Shown here: in pieces, positions 7,906-15,643 of the stretch | Layout: each line of letters starts with the position of its first letter | Numbering within the stretch: the first letter of the stretch is position 1 | Origin: an uncultured Bacteriovorax sp. | GTDB lineage: Bacteria > Bdellovibrionota > Bacteriovoracia > Bacteriovoracales > Bacteriovoracaceae | Length of the DNA stretch: 23,524 nucleotides | Direction of reading: 5' to 3' | NCBI GenBank assembly: GCA_946482295.1 | Contig: CAMLRB010000028.1 | Span: forward strand, 1 to 23,524 | Translations under genes and position numbers: made by a program | The notes under the pieces: model-generated | What the model saw: only the letters and a program-made list of their open reading frames with translations | What the model was told of the DNA's origin: nothing | Database searches by the model: none

Positions 7906-9262
7906 GCCCAAGACATATTGTGAGAAGTGGTCCCGTCATAAAAGTCGTGACGAGGGCCATGATCACAAGCATGGTAAAAAGTATCGGAGAGATGATTTTC
8001 AAATCAAGGCCGATGTTTAAAACAATCAATTCCACCAGGCCTCTCGTATTCATAAGAATTCCCATGGCCATCGCATCTCGCTTTGATTCACCCGTGAATC
8101 GGGCCGCAAAGTAAGTTCCGCCAATTTTTCCAACAGTGGCCAAAAAAATAATCAATAAACAGATTAACCAATCATTGATTGAACTAAGTAATCCGATCTC
8201 TGTTCTCATTCCGGTGTAAGCAAAGAAGGCCGGCAGAAAAAGAATTTTAACGAGTACTTCAAGTTTAGTACCCAGTTCGTGGGCTACTTTGCTGTCGTGA
8301 GGAATAACGGCCCCAAAAAGAAAAGCACCAAAGATAGCATGAATTCCAATCCATTCAGTGGCTACTGCAGAAAGCAAAACAAAAAGAAGGATGAGGACGA
8401 TCGGGGTCTGATCATTTTCAATTCGGTCCTGCATCGAACCGATCATTTGATGAATCATGGGTTTGAAGAGTATCAACATCACTAGAATGTAGAGAATAGT
8501 GTAGAAGATCGTCATGAAAGCGCTTGTGAGATTTGATTGTGTAAAACTCACAACGATGGCCAATAAGCACCACGCGGACACATCATCAATTGCAGCGCAA
8601 GTAATTGTCGTCATACCGAGCTTTGTTTTAGACAGTTGCTTTTCATGAAGAATTCGTGCGAGTACAGGAAAGGCCGTGACTGACATTGAAACGGCCATAA
8701 ACAAGGCAAATACATTAAAATTTACGTGCGGCTCGGCCATATGCTTGTAGATGACAAGTGCTAGAACTAATCCGAGTAGCATCGGAAATACGATGCTGGC
8801 GTGTGAAATCAAAAGAGTCTGTTCGCTTTTTTTCTTGATGACGGACAGATCGAGTTCCAGACCTACTAAAAACATGTAAAAGATCACACCTATTTGAGCA
8901 ATGATAGAAATGAGAGGAGAGATAGAAGTGGGGATGAGGTATTGAGAAAACGACGGAGCAATCCATCCGAGGAGAGAAGGACCCAACATGATTCCCCCAA
9001 TAATTTCTCCTACGACTGATGGTTGTTTGAACTTGGACACAAAGGCTCCCATAAGCTGGGTTACAACAATAATGGAGGAGAGAGCGAGCAATACCTTGAA
9101 GACTGTACTGAAGTGGGGAGCCTCCCCTCTTGTGGGCTCAACAATCATTTCAATGGTAGGGAATAAAGTGCTGCCGGTCTTGAGGATGAACCATCCAGCA
9201 CCTATTAACAGGGCAATGAGACCAAAGTAAAACGCAATACTCTTTTGACGACTATCTTTCAT
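7880..9262 (-). CDS. CPA2-type cation/proton antiporter
   Basis: A 460-residue polytopic protein of the Na+/H+ exchanger fold. A first segment (about 9-27) is followed by a loop, then roughly 12 membrane helices. Recognisable parts are QPSVVGEIIGGIMLGPSLLG, the SVTAFPVLARILHE helix and the central ion-binding helix with AAIDDVSAW, whose DD pair is the likely cation/proton site. GAFLFGAVIP and NTRGLVELIVLNIGLDL follow. There is no RCK/TrkA-N domain, so unlike Kef channels it has no visible nucleotide regulation. It exchanges K+ or Na+ for H+ across the inner membrane. The gene follows truA by 37 nt on the same strand and may be the last gene of that run. Confidence 0.9.
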   Translation of the reverse strand: MKDSRQKSIAFYFGLIALLIGAGWFILKTGSTLFPTIEMIVEPTRGEAPHFSTVFKVLLALSSIIVVTQLMGAFVSKFKQPSVVGEIIGGIMLGPSLLGWIAPSFSQYLIPTSISPLISIIAQIGVIFYMFLVGLELDLSVIKKKSEQTLLISHASIVFPMLLGLVLALVIYKHMAEPHVNFNVFALFMAVSMSVTAFPVLARILHEKQLSKTKLGMTTITCAAIDDVSAWCLLAIVVSFTQSNLTSAFMTIFYTILYILVMLILFKPMIHQMIGSMQDRIENDQTPIVLILLFVLLSAVATEWIGIHAIFGAFLFGAVIPHDSKVAHELGTKLEVLVKILFLPAFFAYTGMRTEIGLLSSINDWLICLLIIFLATVGKIGGTYFAARFTGESKRDAMAMGILMNTRGLVELIVLNIGLDLKIISPILFTMLVIMALVTTFMTGPLLTICLGPRDAELAQ

Positions 9263-9299
9263 AAAGATCCCGAATTTTAAAAACTATCAGTAATGTATT

Positions 9300-10070
9300 C
9301 TAGTATTTTATTTTATAGAGGAAAAGACCATTTGGAGGAGCAACTTTCCAAAGTTGTTTGTCGTGCTTAGAAGCGTTCAGCAAATTCTTAAAATCTTCAA
9401 TGCTCATTTTGCCAGAGCCAACCATCCATAATGCACTGATGAGGTGGCGTATCATCTGTTTGAGAAAACCACTGGCCTCAATGGCAAATTGGAAACATTG
9501 TTCTTCACCAATAGGAAAAATTTTTTGATCGAGCAGTTGTTGAGGATTAACTATTGAAAGCTCGCAAGACAAAACGGTGCGTACGCTGCTTTTTACATTA
9601 CTTCCCATAGAATAAAAATTGCAGAAATCATGTTCACCAATGATGAGTTGAGTACATGCTTTCATTTTTTCCAGATCGATTGGATTGGAAAAGTTTGCGA
9701 TATAAAGTTGGGATAGTGATTGTTTTTTGTTCGTAAAAAAGTAGCGATACTCTTTGGACATGGCCTGGGAAGAAGGTCGAAAATCACCATTACACGATTC
9801 ACTTTTCAGGCATTGTATATCAGAGGGAAGATGTTTATTGAGATTCACAACTAAATTTTCAATGGCCACTTCAGATGACACTTTAACAATTTGATCGCAA
9901 GCATGAACACCAGAATCAGTTCTTGAAGCACCGACAGTGGTCACCTTTTTTGATGTTAGTTTTGAAAGAGCTAAATTTATCTCACCCTGAACTGTTTTAA
10001 GATCAGGAAGAAATTGAAAGCCTGCATAATGTGTTCCAGCATATTGGATTTTAATTTTGTAATAAAACAT
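9300..10070 (-). CDS. truA: tRNA pseudouridine(38-40) synthase TruA
   Basis: A 256-residue enzyme that converts U38, U39 and U40 of the tRNA anticodon arm to pseudouridine. The N-terminal IQYAGTHYAGFQ motif is typical of TruA. GASRTDSGVHA carries the catalytic aspartate D52. RMIR-like FLKQMIRHLISALWMVGSGK and a closing APPNGLFLYKIKY are present, where TruA usually has APxxGLxLxxVxY. The length is normal. The ATG shares its A with the stop codon of the aminotransferase gene (TAATG), so the two are translationally coupled on one mRNA. Confidence 0.95.
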   Translation of the reverse strand: MFYYKIKIQYAGTHYAGFQFLPDLKTVQGEINLALSKLTSKKVTTVGASRTDSGVHACDQIVKVSSEVAIENLVVNLNKHLPSDIQCLKSESCNGDFRPSSQAMSKEYRYFFTNKKQSLSQLYIANFSNPIDLEKMKACTQLIIGEHDFCNFYSMGSNVKSSVRTVLSCELSIVNPQQLLDQKIFPIGEEQCFQFAIEASGFLKQMIRHLISALWMVGSGKMSIEDFKNLLNASKHDKQLWKVAPPNGLFLYKIKY

Positions 10071-11218
10071 TACAGTTGGAGATTAACACCAAAGTGTCTA
10101 TATGAAGAAGCGATGGCCTCTAAAACACGTTTCACATTTTCAGGACGGCATTGTTCACCCATCTGTCCCACTCTAAATATATCGAGACCAAATGCTCCTG
10201 AAATCTCAACATGATGCTCAGTCACCATGTGTTGAATGAGTTCGCGAGTATTAACGGCGCCAATATTTTTAATCGCAACGACAGAGTTTAATCTAGACTC
10301 AGAAGGAATCAACATTTTCATTCCCATTTTTTCTAAACCGTTCTGGAGTGAAAGCGAAGAATTTTTATGTCTTGAAAATCTTTCTTCAAGAGTTTCTTCA
10401 CAAATGAGTCTCAAAGCTTCATGAAGGGCGAAAACTCCTGAAACTGGGGCGGTATAATGGTATTCACCTTTTCCCCAAAACTTGTGTGCTCTTCTTGGAT
10501 CTAAACACCAATGAGGCATAAGAGCTTCACGGCGGTTGACGATTTCATAAGCATCTTCTGAATATGCAATCATCGATACCCCTGGGAAGCCAGAAAAACC
10601 TTTTTGTCCTCCTACGACAACAACATCAATACCCCATTCATCCATGGGAAGTTCCATTGTCGATAATGTACAGACAGCATCGACAATTGTTCTTACTTGA
10701 AATTGTTTGGCGACTTTCAAGATGGCTTTCATGTGAATATTTTTTACTCCACATGATGTTTCACCTTGAACGAGTGCTAAGACATCATATCCACCTTTTT
10801 CTAATTCAGTCTGAACTTGCTCAGCTGTAAAAGGTTGATGGTCTTCTGTGAAAAGATCAACGACATCAGCTCCTACACCGCGAGCTATTTCTGAAAAGCG
10901 TCCGCTGAAAGTACCAAGATTTAAGACAAGAATTTTTCTTCCCGGCCATAAGAGAGAAGAAGTCGCCATTTCCATCGCAGCAGAACTCGGACCAGAAATC
11001 CCAAAAATTTTTGTCGAACGTGTCTGAAAAACGTACTGGCCCATTTCGATGATTCGGCCTACGACTTGTTTCATAGAGACACCTAAGTGACTCATGATCT
11101 TTGTATTCGCTTCAGCTATTGGCCTAGGAATGGGTACAGGACCTGCTCCCATAAGGAGAATTTCATGCTTTGGTAATAAATCTGAAAGGGGAATTGATTG
11201 AGGAGGAGGTATTTTCAT
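10070..11218 (-). CDS. Class V PLP-dependent aminotransferase (alanine/serine-glyoxylate type)
   Basis: A 382-residue enzyme of the fold-type I class V family. MGAGPVPIPRPI is the usual start of the family. SGPSSAAMEM forms the phosphate-binding region, VDAV gives D180 for the pyridine nitrogen, and VVVGGQKGFSGFPG gives the Schiff-base lysine K206. The best matches in memory are serine/alanine-glyoxylate aminotransferases and the PucG type. The amino donor cannot be fixed from sequence. The family acts in the cytoplasm on glyoxylate or purine-derived intermediates. It heads the minus-strand run with truA and perhaps the antiporter. Its promoter lies so close to the ATG that the transcript may be leaderless. 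Confidence 0.88.
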   Translation of the reverse strand: MKIPPPQSIPLSDLLPKHEILLMGAGPVPIPRPIAEANTKIMSHLGVSMKQVVGRIIEMGQYVFQTRSTKIFGISGPSSAAMEMATSSLLWPGRKILVLNLGTFSGRFSEIARGVGADVVDLFTEDHQPFTAEQVQTELEKGGYDVLALVQGETSCGVKNIHMKAILKVAKQFQVRTIVDAVCTLSTMELPMDEWGIDVVVVGGQKGFSGFPGVSMIAYSEDAYEIVNRREALMPHWCLDPRRAHKFWGKGEYHYTAPVSGVFALHEALRLICEETLEERFSRHKNSSLSLQNGLEKMGMKMLIPSESRLNSVVAIKNIGAVNTRELIQHMVTEHHVEISGAFGLDIFRVGQMGEQCRPENVKRVLEAIASSYRHFGVNLQL

Positions 11219-11224
11219 ACTTCT

Positions 11225-11252
11225 ATTGTAATGAATCGCTAGATGCTTACAA
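11225..11252 (-). promoter_or_regulatory. Promoter of the aminotransferase-truA run
   Basis: On the minus strand TTGTAA (11247-11252) and TACAAT (11225-11230) are separated by 16 bp. Only 6 nt lie between the -10 element and the ATG at 11218, so the predicted start is at or next to the A of the ATG. No Shine-Dalgarno fits in that space. Confidence 0.45.
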
Positions 11253-11333
11253 CTTGTAAAAAATTCCCCAAGTGATCATGTCGGGTACTCAAGCTAATTT
11301 CATTTATGCCGAACAGATTTAAAAGGAGTATTC

Positions 11334-11924
11334 ATGAAAAGTTTAATTGCTCTAGCAACAATCAGTTTTTTAAGTGTTCAAGAGGGCCATGCACTCACCA
11401 AAGATCAATTGCAAAAATGTTTCACTCGAAAAGATAAAATTGAAAATGATTTTTATGAATCCACTTCTGATCAGCATGCAATTAAAGATATCCTTGCCGT
11501 TGCCCAACACTATGGCGAAGAAGCTAAAAGCTGCGATGACTTCAAAGCAAAGGTTAAACCAGTCCTTGAAGATTTACGTTATGTCATTGGATTGAACATT
11601 CGTTACAGAAGAATGATTGATCCTGAATTCAACAACCATTTTGAGACTATGGAAAAGTTAAAAAAATATCCTAATGTCACTCAAGAAATTTTAGATGATA
11701 TCCAACTTTATGAACTTATTCTTTCAGCTGAAAAGAAGACTGATGAAGTTCGTGAATGTTCATTTAACAAAGGAATTTCAGTCGAATGTCCGGAAGGATT
11801 TTACAAATACATCGGCCAGAATTTAAAAGAGCTGAACTCTACAGTGAGAAAAGCTGGTGAAAAATTATCAGAGCCTGGAAATACAAAAAAGCCGGCCACT
11901 GGGACCGGCGCTCTTTCGAAATAA
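11334..11924 (+). CDS. Secreted helical protein of unknown function
   Basis: A 196-residue protein with a Sec signal peptide, MKSLIALATISFLSVQEGHA, and likely cleavage before LTKDQ. AAAAGGAG lies just upstream of the ATG. The mature part is mostly alpha-helical and charged. Four cysteines (C29 and C64 in the first half, C142 and C151 in the second) suggest periplasmic disulfides. I recognise no family. The last codons (NTKKPATGTGALSK) are encoded by DNA that also forms the terminator of the convergent gene, so the end of this protein is constrained by that hairpin. Confidence 0.75.
   Translation: MKSLIALATISFLSVQEGHALTKDQLQKCFTRKDKIENDFYESTSDQHAIKDILAVAQHYGEEAKSCDDFKAKVKPVLEDLRYVIGLNIRYRRMIDPEFNNHFETMEKLKKYPNVTQEILDDIQLYELILSAEKKTDEVRECSFNKGISVECPEGFYKYIGQNLKELNSTVRKAGEKLSEPGNTKKPATGTGALSK
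11885..11909 (-). terminator. Rho-independent terminator inside the end of the opposite gene
   Basis: Read on the minus strand, GCCGGTCC-CAGT-GGCCGGC forms a 7-bp GC-rich stem with one bulged T, followed directly by TTTTTT. It lies 18 nt beyond the stop of the minus-strand gene ending at 11927. It is fully inside the plus-strand coding region that ends at 11924. Confidence 0.85.
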
Positions 11925-11926
11925 AT

Positions 11927-12592
11927 TTATTTAGAAACGCATTTGAATTCTGGTGATCTCGTTCCATCCAAACGAATGAATTCACCAGTACCTTCTTTAG
12001 ACTCACCTCTAAAGTTCGTTTCAATTTTACGTCCGTCATCAAGTTTTAAAATAGTTTGGTAAATAGGCGGGAAAGATTCTAAAACTCTAATGTTTGTACC
12101 AATAACACTATATTCTCTCACTTCATTCTCAGTCGTTGTTAGAGTTACTGTTTGATTGGCAATTTCTAATATTGAACCAGTATGTGTTAAGCAGCGAACT
12201 TTTCCGCCTAAAAAGGTAGAAGGTGCAGTTGTCTTAGTTAGTCGAACTACTGCTGATGTATTGTCGTCACCAGAAATAGTGATCATTGCATCTTGGTAAT
12301 AATCTTTTGTAAGGCCATAACTTTTCAAATTAAATTTTGCTTCTCTTGTTATCAAAGCTTCACAGAAATCATTAGTCGTGTGTTTAATCGTTGCACGACA
12401 TTGAACCGGCATGCTTTCCGCACAACCTTTCATAACGAGTTCGTACTTATGATCACCACAACCACCACCATGGCTAACTTTAACGAGGATATTCTCACCA
12501 GATGCATCTAGTTTTGCTCCTAAAACTTCAACCGCGCTGACTGAAAAACTAAAGAGTGCAAGTCCAGATAGAATTAATGCTTTAACTTTCAT
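11927..12592 (-). CDS. Secreted cysteine-containing protein of unknown function
   Basis: A 221-residue protein with a Sec signal peptide, MKVKALILSGLALFSFSVSA, and cleavage before VEVLG. A perfect AAGGAG lies 8 nt before the ATG. The first mature domain has the striking SHGGGCGDHKYELVMKGCAESMPVQCRATIKHTTNDFCEA. Its pattern of four cysteines and histidines could hold disulfides or a metal. I remember similar GGGC...H...CxESxPxQC proteins only as hypothetical secreted proteins. A beta-rich second half follows (about 110-221), ending in a further cysteine, FKCVSK. Transcription ends at the terminator 11885-11909. Confidence 0.75.
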   Translation of the reverse strand: MKVKALILSGLALFSFSVSAVEVLGAKLDASGENILVKVSHGGGCGDHKYELVMKGCAESMPVQCRATIKHTTNDFCEALITREAKFNLKSYGLTKDYYQDAMITISGDDNTSAVVRLTKTTAPSTFLGGKVRCLTHTGSILEIANQTVTLTTTENEVREYSVIGTNIRVLESFPPIYQTILKLDDGRKIETNFRGESKEGTGEFIRLDGTRSPEFKCVSK

Positions 12593-12749
12593 TAGTAATC
12601 TCCTTTTAAATAATTTTTGCCGTTCATATCACGATTTAAATTAGGCAGAGATTCAATGTAAGAATTACACGCCATAAGTCTTTGGAAAAAGATTCCTTGA
12701 TTCAAGATTAATGATTTCTTAACCATTCCTTAGCTATTAAAATAGAGTT

Positions 12750-13460
12750 ATGGAATATGAAATCGTGAAATCAGCCTTATTACAAAAAGCCACACCCGTA
12801 AAGGCCGAAGCGACTCAACGTTTTTTCAAAACAGGTAAAGGTGAGTATGGTGAGGGAGATGTCTTTATCGGAGTGAGTGTTCCTGATACACGTCTCATCG
12901 CTAAACAATTTGCAGACATTCCATTCACCGAAATAAAAAAACTCTTAGATAGTAAAATTCACGAAGAACGTCTTTTAGGTGGAATCATTCTCGTTAATCG
13001 ATTTAAAAAAACTAAAGATGAAAAAGAACACAAAAATATTTTCCAATTTTTTATCAAGAATAAAAATGCAATGAACAATTGGGACTTAGTCGATACAACT
13101 GCACCGGTTATAATTGGAGAACATTGTTTTGCAACAAACTCGACGGTGATTATGGACAAGTTATTAGTGTCTAATCGTCACTGGGACAGAAGACTGGCAA
13201 TACTCAGCACATTTGCATTCATTCGCCACGGAGAAGTTGCTCTCACATATAAATACGCTTCAAAATTACTGGCCGATAAAGAAGATCTCATGCATAAAGC
13301 AGCGGGGTGGATGTTAAGAGAGGCAGGAAAAAAAGATTTAAAAAAACTGGAAACCTTTATACAAAAATACGGATCAGAAATGCCTCGAACTATGCTTCGA
13401 TATGCGATTGAAAAATTTCCAAAGCAAAAACGTCAAACTATCTTAAAACAAACGCGCTAA
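12750..13460 (+). CDS. alkD: DNA alkylation repair enzyme AlkD (3-methyl/7-methylpurine glycosylase)
   Basis: A 236-residue all-helical protein built of HEAT-like repeats, the normal AlkD size. It excises positively charged alkylated bases such as N3-methyladenine and N7-methylguanine. The active-site residues known from the Bacillus cereus enzyme (W109, D113, R148, W187) have exact counterparts: W111 and D115 in NNWDLVD, R148 in HWDRRLAI, and W187 in HKAAGWMLREAG. No clear Shine-Dalgarno precedes the ATG. A TAAAAT (12738-12743) ends 6 nt upstream, so a leaderless mRNA is possible. No other repair gene is adjacent. Confidence 0.92.
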   Translation: MEYEIVKSALLQKATPVKAEATQRFFKTGKGEYGEGDVFIGVSVPDTRLIAKQFADIPFTEIKKLLDSKIHEERLLGGIILVNRFKKTKDEKEHKNIFQFFIKNKNAMNNWDLVDTTAPVIIGEHCFATNSTVIMDKLLVSNRHWDRRLAILSTFAFIRHGEVALTYKYASKLLADKEDLMHKAAGWMLREAGKKDLKKLETFIQKYGSEMPRTMLRYAIEKFPKQKRQTILKQTR

Positions 13461-13601
13461 GACTTTAAAACTGCCCTACACCAAAAGGGGGCTAGATTAA
13501 ATATAAATGATATTTATCAGAAAAACGAATTTTGGGTTGCGTCTACCAATAGGGCCAACAATCTTTATAATAGGCTTTTATTTTTACAATCCGAGGATCT
13601 G

Positions 13602-13955
13602 ATGTCAGACGAAAGCCAAACATGCCCCAAATGCAATTCACCTTACGGTTACCAAGACCAAAACTTCTGGGTTTGCCCAGAATGTGCTCACGAATGGTCA
13701 GCAACTGTAGAAACTTCAGCAGAAGTAAAAGAAGTAGAAAAATTTCTTGACGCTAACGGAGTGAAACTTCAGACGGGTGACACTGTTAGAACGGTAAAAG
13801 ATTTGAAAATGGGCGGAGACACATTGAAATCTGGAACGAAGGTAAAAAACATTCGCTTATTAGATGATCCCGTAGATGGCCATGATATTTCATGCAAGAT
13901 CGATGGGTATGGATCTGTATATCTTAAGTGTTCAGTTGTTCGCAAAGATTCTTAA
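13602..13955 (+). CDS. yjdM: YjdM/PhnA-family zinc-ribbon protein
   Basis: A 117-residue protein. The N-terminal zinc ribbon has four cysteines (TCPKCNSPY...VCPECAHEW). A short linker leads to the PhnA SH3-like domain with TGDTVRTVKDLKMGGDTLKSGTKVKNIRLLDDPVDGHDISCKIDGYG. The length and both halves match the family. Despite the old name, YjdM is not required for phosphonate breakdown and its cellular role is open. GAGG lies about 8 nt before the ATG, and TATAAT occurs at 13566-13571, although a good -35 is not seen. The gene converges on the subtilase with a 7-bp gap. Confidence 0.93.
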   Translation: MSDESQTCPKCNSPYGYQDQNFWVCPECAHEWSATVETSAEVKEVEKFLDANGVKLQTGDTVRTVKDLKMGGDTLKSGTKVKNIRLLDDPVDGHDISCKIDGYGSVYLKCSVVRKDS

Positions 13956-13962
13956 AATGATT

Positions 13963-15003
13963 TTATAATCCAGATGCAATCGTGCGAATATCAACTTCGC
14001 TCGATTCGCGTTCTGCGAGTTCTAACGCCGCTCCGGCATCAAGTCTTCCATTAGTATTGCACTTTCCAGCAAGAGTCACTTCTTTGCGTGCTGAATTTCT
14101 AATAATATTTTTAATCTTCATCATTGATAGTGTTGGAAATTTTGATTTGATGAGTGCCGCAACTCCCGTTACAAATGCAGTTGCCTGACTTGTTCCCGTG
14201 AGAAATCCAATGCGTCCATTACTAAGCGCTGATTTTATTCTGTGCCCAGGTGCTGATATATCTACTAATTTTGCACCATAATTTGAAGATTCGAGTGTAC
14301 TCAAATTTTCATCGTGAGCTGTGACTGTAATGATATTGCTTAGGCCATAACTAGCAGGATAAAAACCTTGGCCTTTAGTATCAAGATTGGCACTTTTATT
14401 TCCTGCGGCCGCGATAACCATGATTCCTTTTTTCTCAGCTTCTTTTAAAACTGCAAGCTCAGCAGCTACGGCGCCTGGACCACCACCAGAGTAATTGATG
14501 ATGTCGACGTTGTGATCGATAGCATATTTGAGCGCTTTAACCGTGGCCTTCACGCTTTCTTCACCAGAGGCTGTAGGATTGTAATATTTTAATGCCAGGA
14601 TTTTTACGTTTGGATAAATGCTCTGGATAATTCCAGCGATGTGAGAACCATGTCCATGAGAATCAGTTGGAGTACGTTCTATTGTTGGTTTAGAAAAATC
14701 GACACCATAATTTGTTTCGCTGAGAGATCCTTCTTCTACAAAAATATTTTTTGCAATCATGGGATGTGTGTTGTCGATACCAGTATCTACAACGGCCACG
14801 ACGACTTCTTTTTTCTGTTTAAATTTTTTCCACGCTGAAAGGAGATTGATATTGGCCGTATTATTAGGGTTAACTCCCCAATTAGAATTCGTCAGGATTT
14901 GCTCGTCAAACGCTAGTGTCGGCGTCGAATTCTCAGCAAATGCGCTGCTCGTGATGATAAGTGTGAGAAGGAGAAAATGTTTTAAACGCAGTGGTTTTTT
15001 CAT
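13963..15003 (-). CDS. Secreted subtilisin-like serine protease (S8 family)
   Basis: A 346-residue protease counted from the ATG at 15003. It has a Sec signal peptide (MKKPLRLKHFLLLTLIITSSAFA). The catalytic triad is D73 in VVAVVDTGID, H118 in SHGHGSHIAGI and S272 in GTSQATAFVTG, with oxyanion N202 in AAAGN. The catalytic domain fills almost the whole mature protein. Only about 30 residues precede it, so a classical I9 propeptide is absent or very short. A tail of about 40 residues ends DIRTIASGL. The enzyme would digest proteins in the periplasm or outside the cell. An upstream ATG at 15012 adds only three residues. The divergent cupin gene shares a regulatory region with a 19-bp palindrome. 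Confidence 0.93.
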   Translation of the reverse strand: MKKPLRLKHFLLLTLIITSSAFAENSTPTLAFDEQILTNSNWGVNPNNTANINLLSAWKKFKQKKEVVVAVVDTGIDNTHPMIAKNIFVEEGSLSETNYGVDFSKPTIERTPTDSHGHGSHIAGIIQSIYPNVKILALKYYNPTASGEESVKATVKALKYAIDHNVDIINYSGGGPGAVAAELAVLKEAEKKGIMVIAAAGNKSANLDTKGQGFYPASYGLSNIITVTAHDENLSTLESSNYGAKLVDISAPGHRIKSALSNGRIGFLTGTSQATAFVTGVAALIKSKFPTLSMMKIKNIIRNSARKEVTLAGKCNTNGRLDAGAALELAERESSEVDIRTIASGL

Positions 15004-15061
15004 GAACACCATTGTGTCATGTTTAAAGTCCAGGTAGGTGTTTTCAGGGGAAAATTACATG

Positions 15062-15080
15062 CTGTCTAAACTTTAGACAG
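15062..15080. promoter_or_regulatory. Perfect 19-bp palindrome, probable operator
   Basis: CTGTCTAAA and TTTAGACAG are perfect 9-bp arms around a single C. The site lies between the divergent subtilase (start 15003) and cupin (start 15204) genes. There is no T-tract on either strand, so it is not a terminator. The length and near-zero spacing are typical of a site bound by a dimeric repressor or activator. Confidence 0.6.
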
Positions 15081-15203
15081 TTCGCAAGACTAGGGAATTA
15101 CTTCAGTTCTCAAGACAATATTTTGTTCCTCTTAAATTGAATTTGCTTAACGGGGGGTGAGATGATCGCAAACGAGGTCGCAGATGTAAACCTAGGAGGG
15201 ATT

Positions 15204-15623
15204 ATGCAGACATCAGAATCAACACAAGAATGGAATACAACCAGCGAAAATTTTTCAAATAAAGAAACTGAAATCAAAAGTTTTAATAAGTCAGATGAGA
15301 CTCGCAATTTTCCTAATGGGAGATTGGAACTGATCCATGTTGGTGGTAGAGAAATCGGTCGCGCCACTCTTGAACCAGGTTGGCGGTGGTCAACTTCTGT
15401 TAAACCCATTGCTCAAACAGAAAGTTGTGAAGCACCCCATTTTCAATATCATGTATCGGGAGTTTTAAAAGTAAAAATGGATTCAGGTGAAGAGTACGAA
15501 TTAAAAGCAGGAGATGTTTCCATGCTAAAACCTGGTCATGATGCCTGGGTGGTTGGAGAAGAGCCTGTTGTACTCGTTGATTTCCAGGGCATGCGCGATT
15601 TTGCGAAGAAGAGCATTCACTAA
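15204..15623 (+). CDS. Cupin-domain protein
   Basis: A small single-domain cupin of 139 residues counted from the ATG at 15204. The barrel region runs from LIHVGGREIGRATLEPGWRWS through EAPHFQYHVSGVLKVKMDSGEEYELKAGDVSMLKPGHDAWVVGEEPVVLVDFQG. It has histidines in HFQYH and PGHDAW where cupins bind metal. The pattern resembles small cupins annotated only at domain level, so the ligand is unknown. I chose 15204 because AGGAGG (15194-15199) lies 4 nt upstream. The in-frame ATG at 15162, after a GGGGGTGAG run, would add 14 residues and cannot be excluded. The gene shares the 15062-15080 palindrome with the subtilase. Confidence 0.8.
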   Translation: MQTSESTQEWNTTSENFSNKETEIKSFNKSDETRNFPNGRLELIHVGGREIGRATLEPGWRWSTSVKPIAQTESCEAPHFQYHVSGVLKVKMDSGEEYELKAGDVSMLKPGHDAWVVGEEPVVLVDFQGMRDFAKKSIH

Positions 15624-15643
15624 TCTTTTTAGTTGCGGTGAAA

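Noticed and set aside
13473..13496. Hairpin GCCC...GGGC after alkD as a terminator.
   Set aside because: The stem is only 4-5 bp with a long loop, and no T-run follows on either strand.
15062..15080. The palindrome as a transcription terminator.
   Set aside because: It lies upstream of both divergent genes and has no T-tract on either strand.
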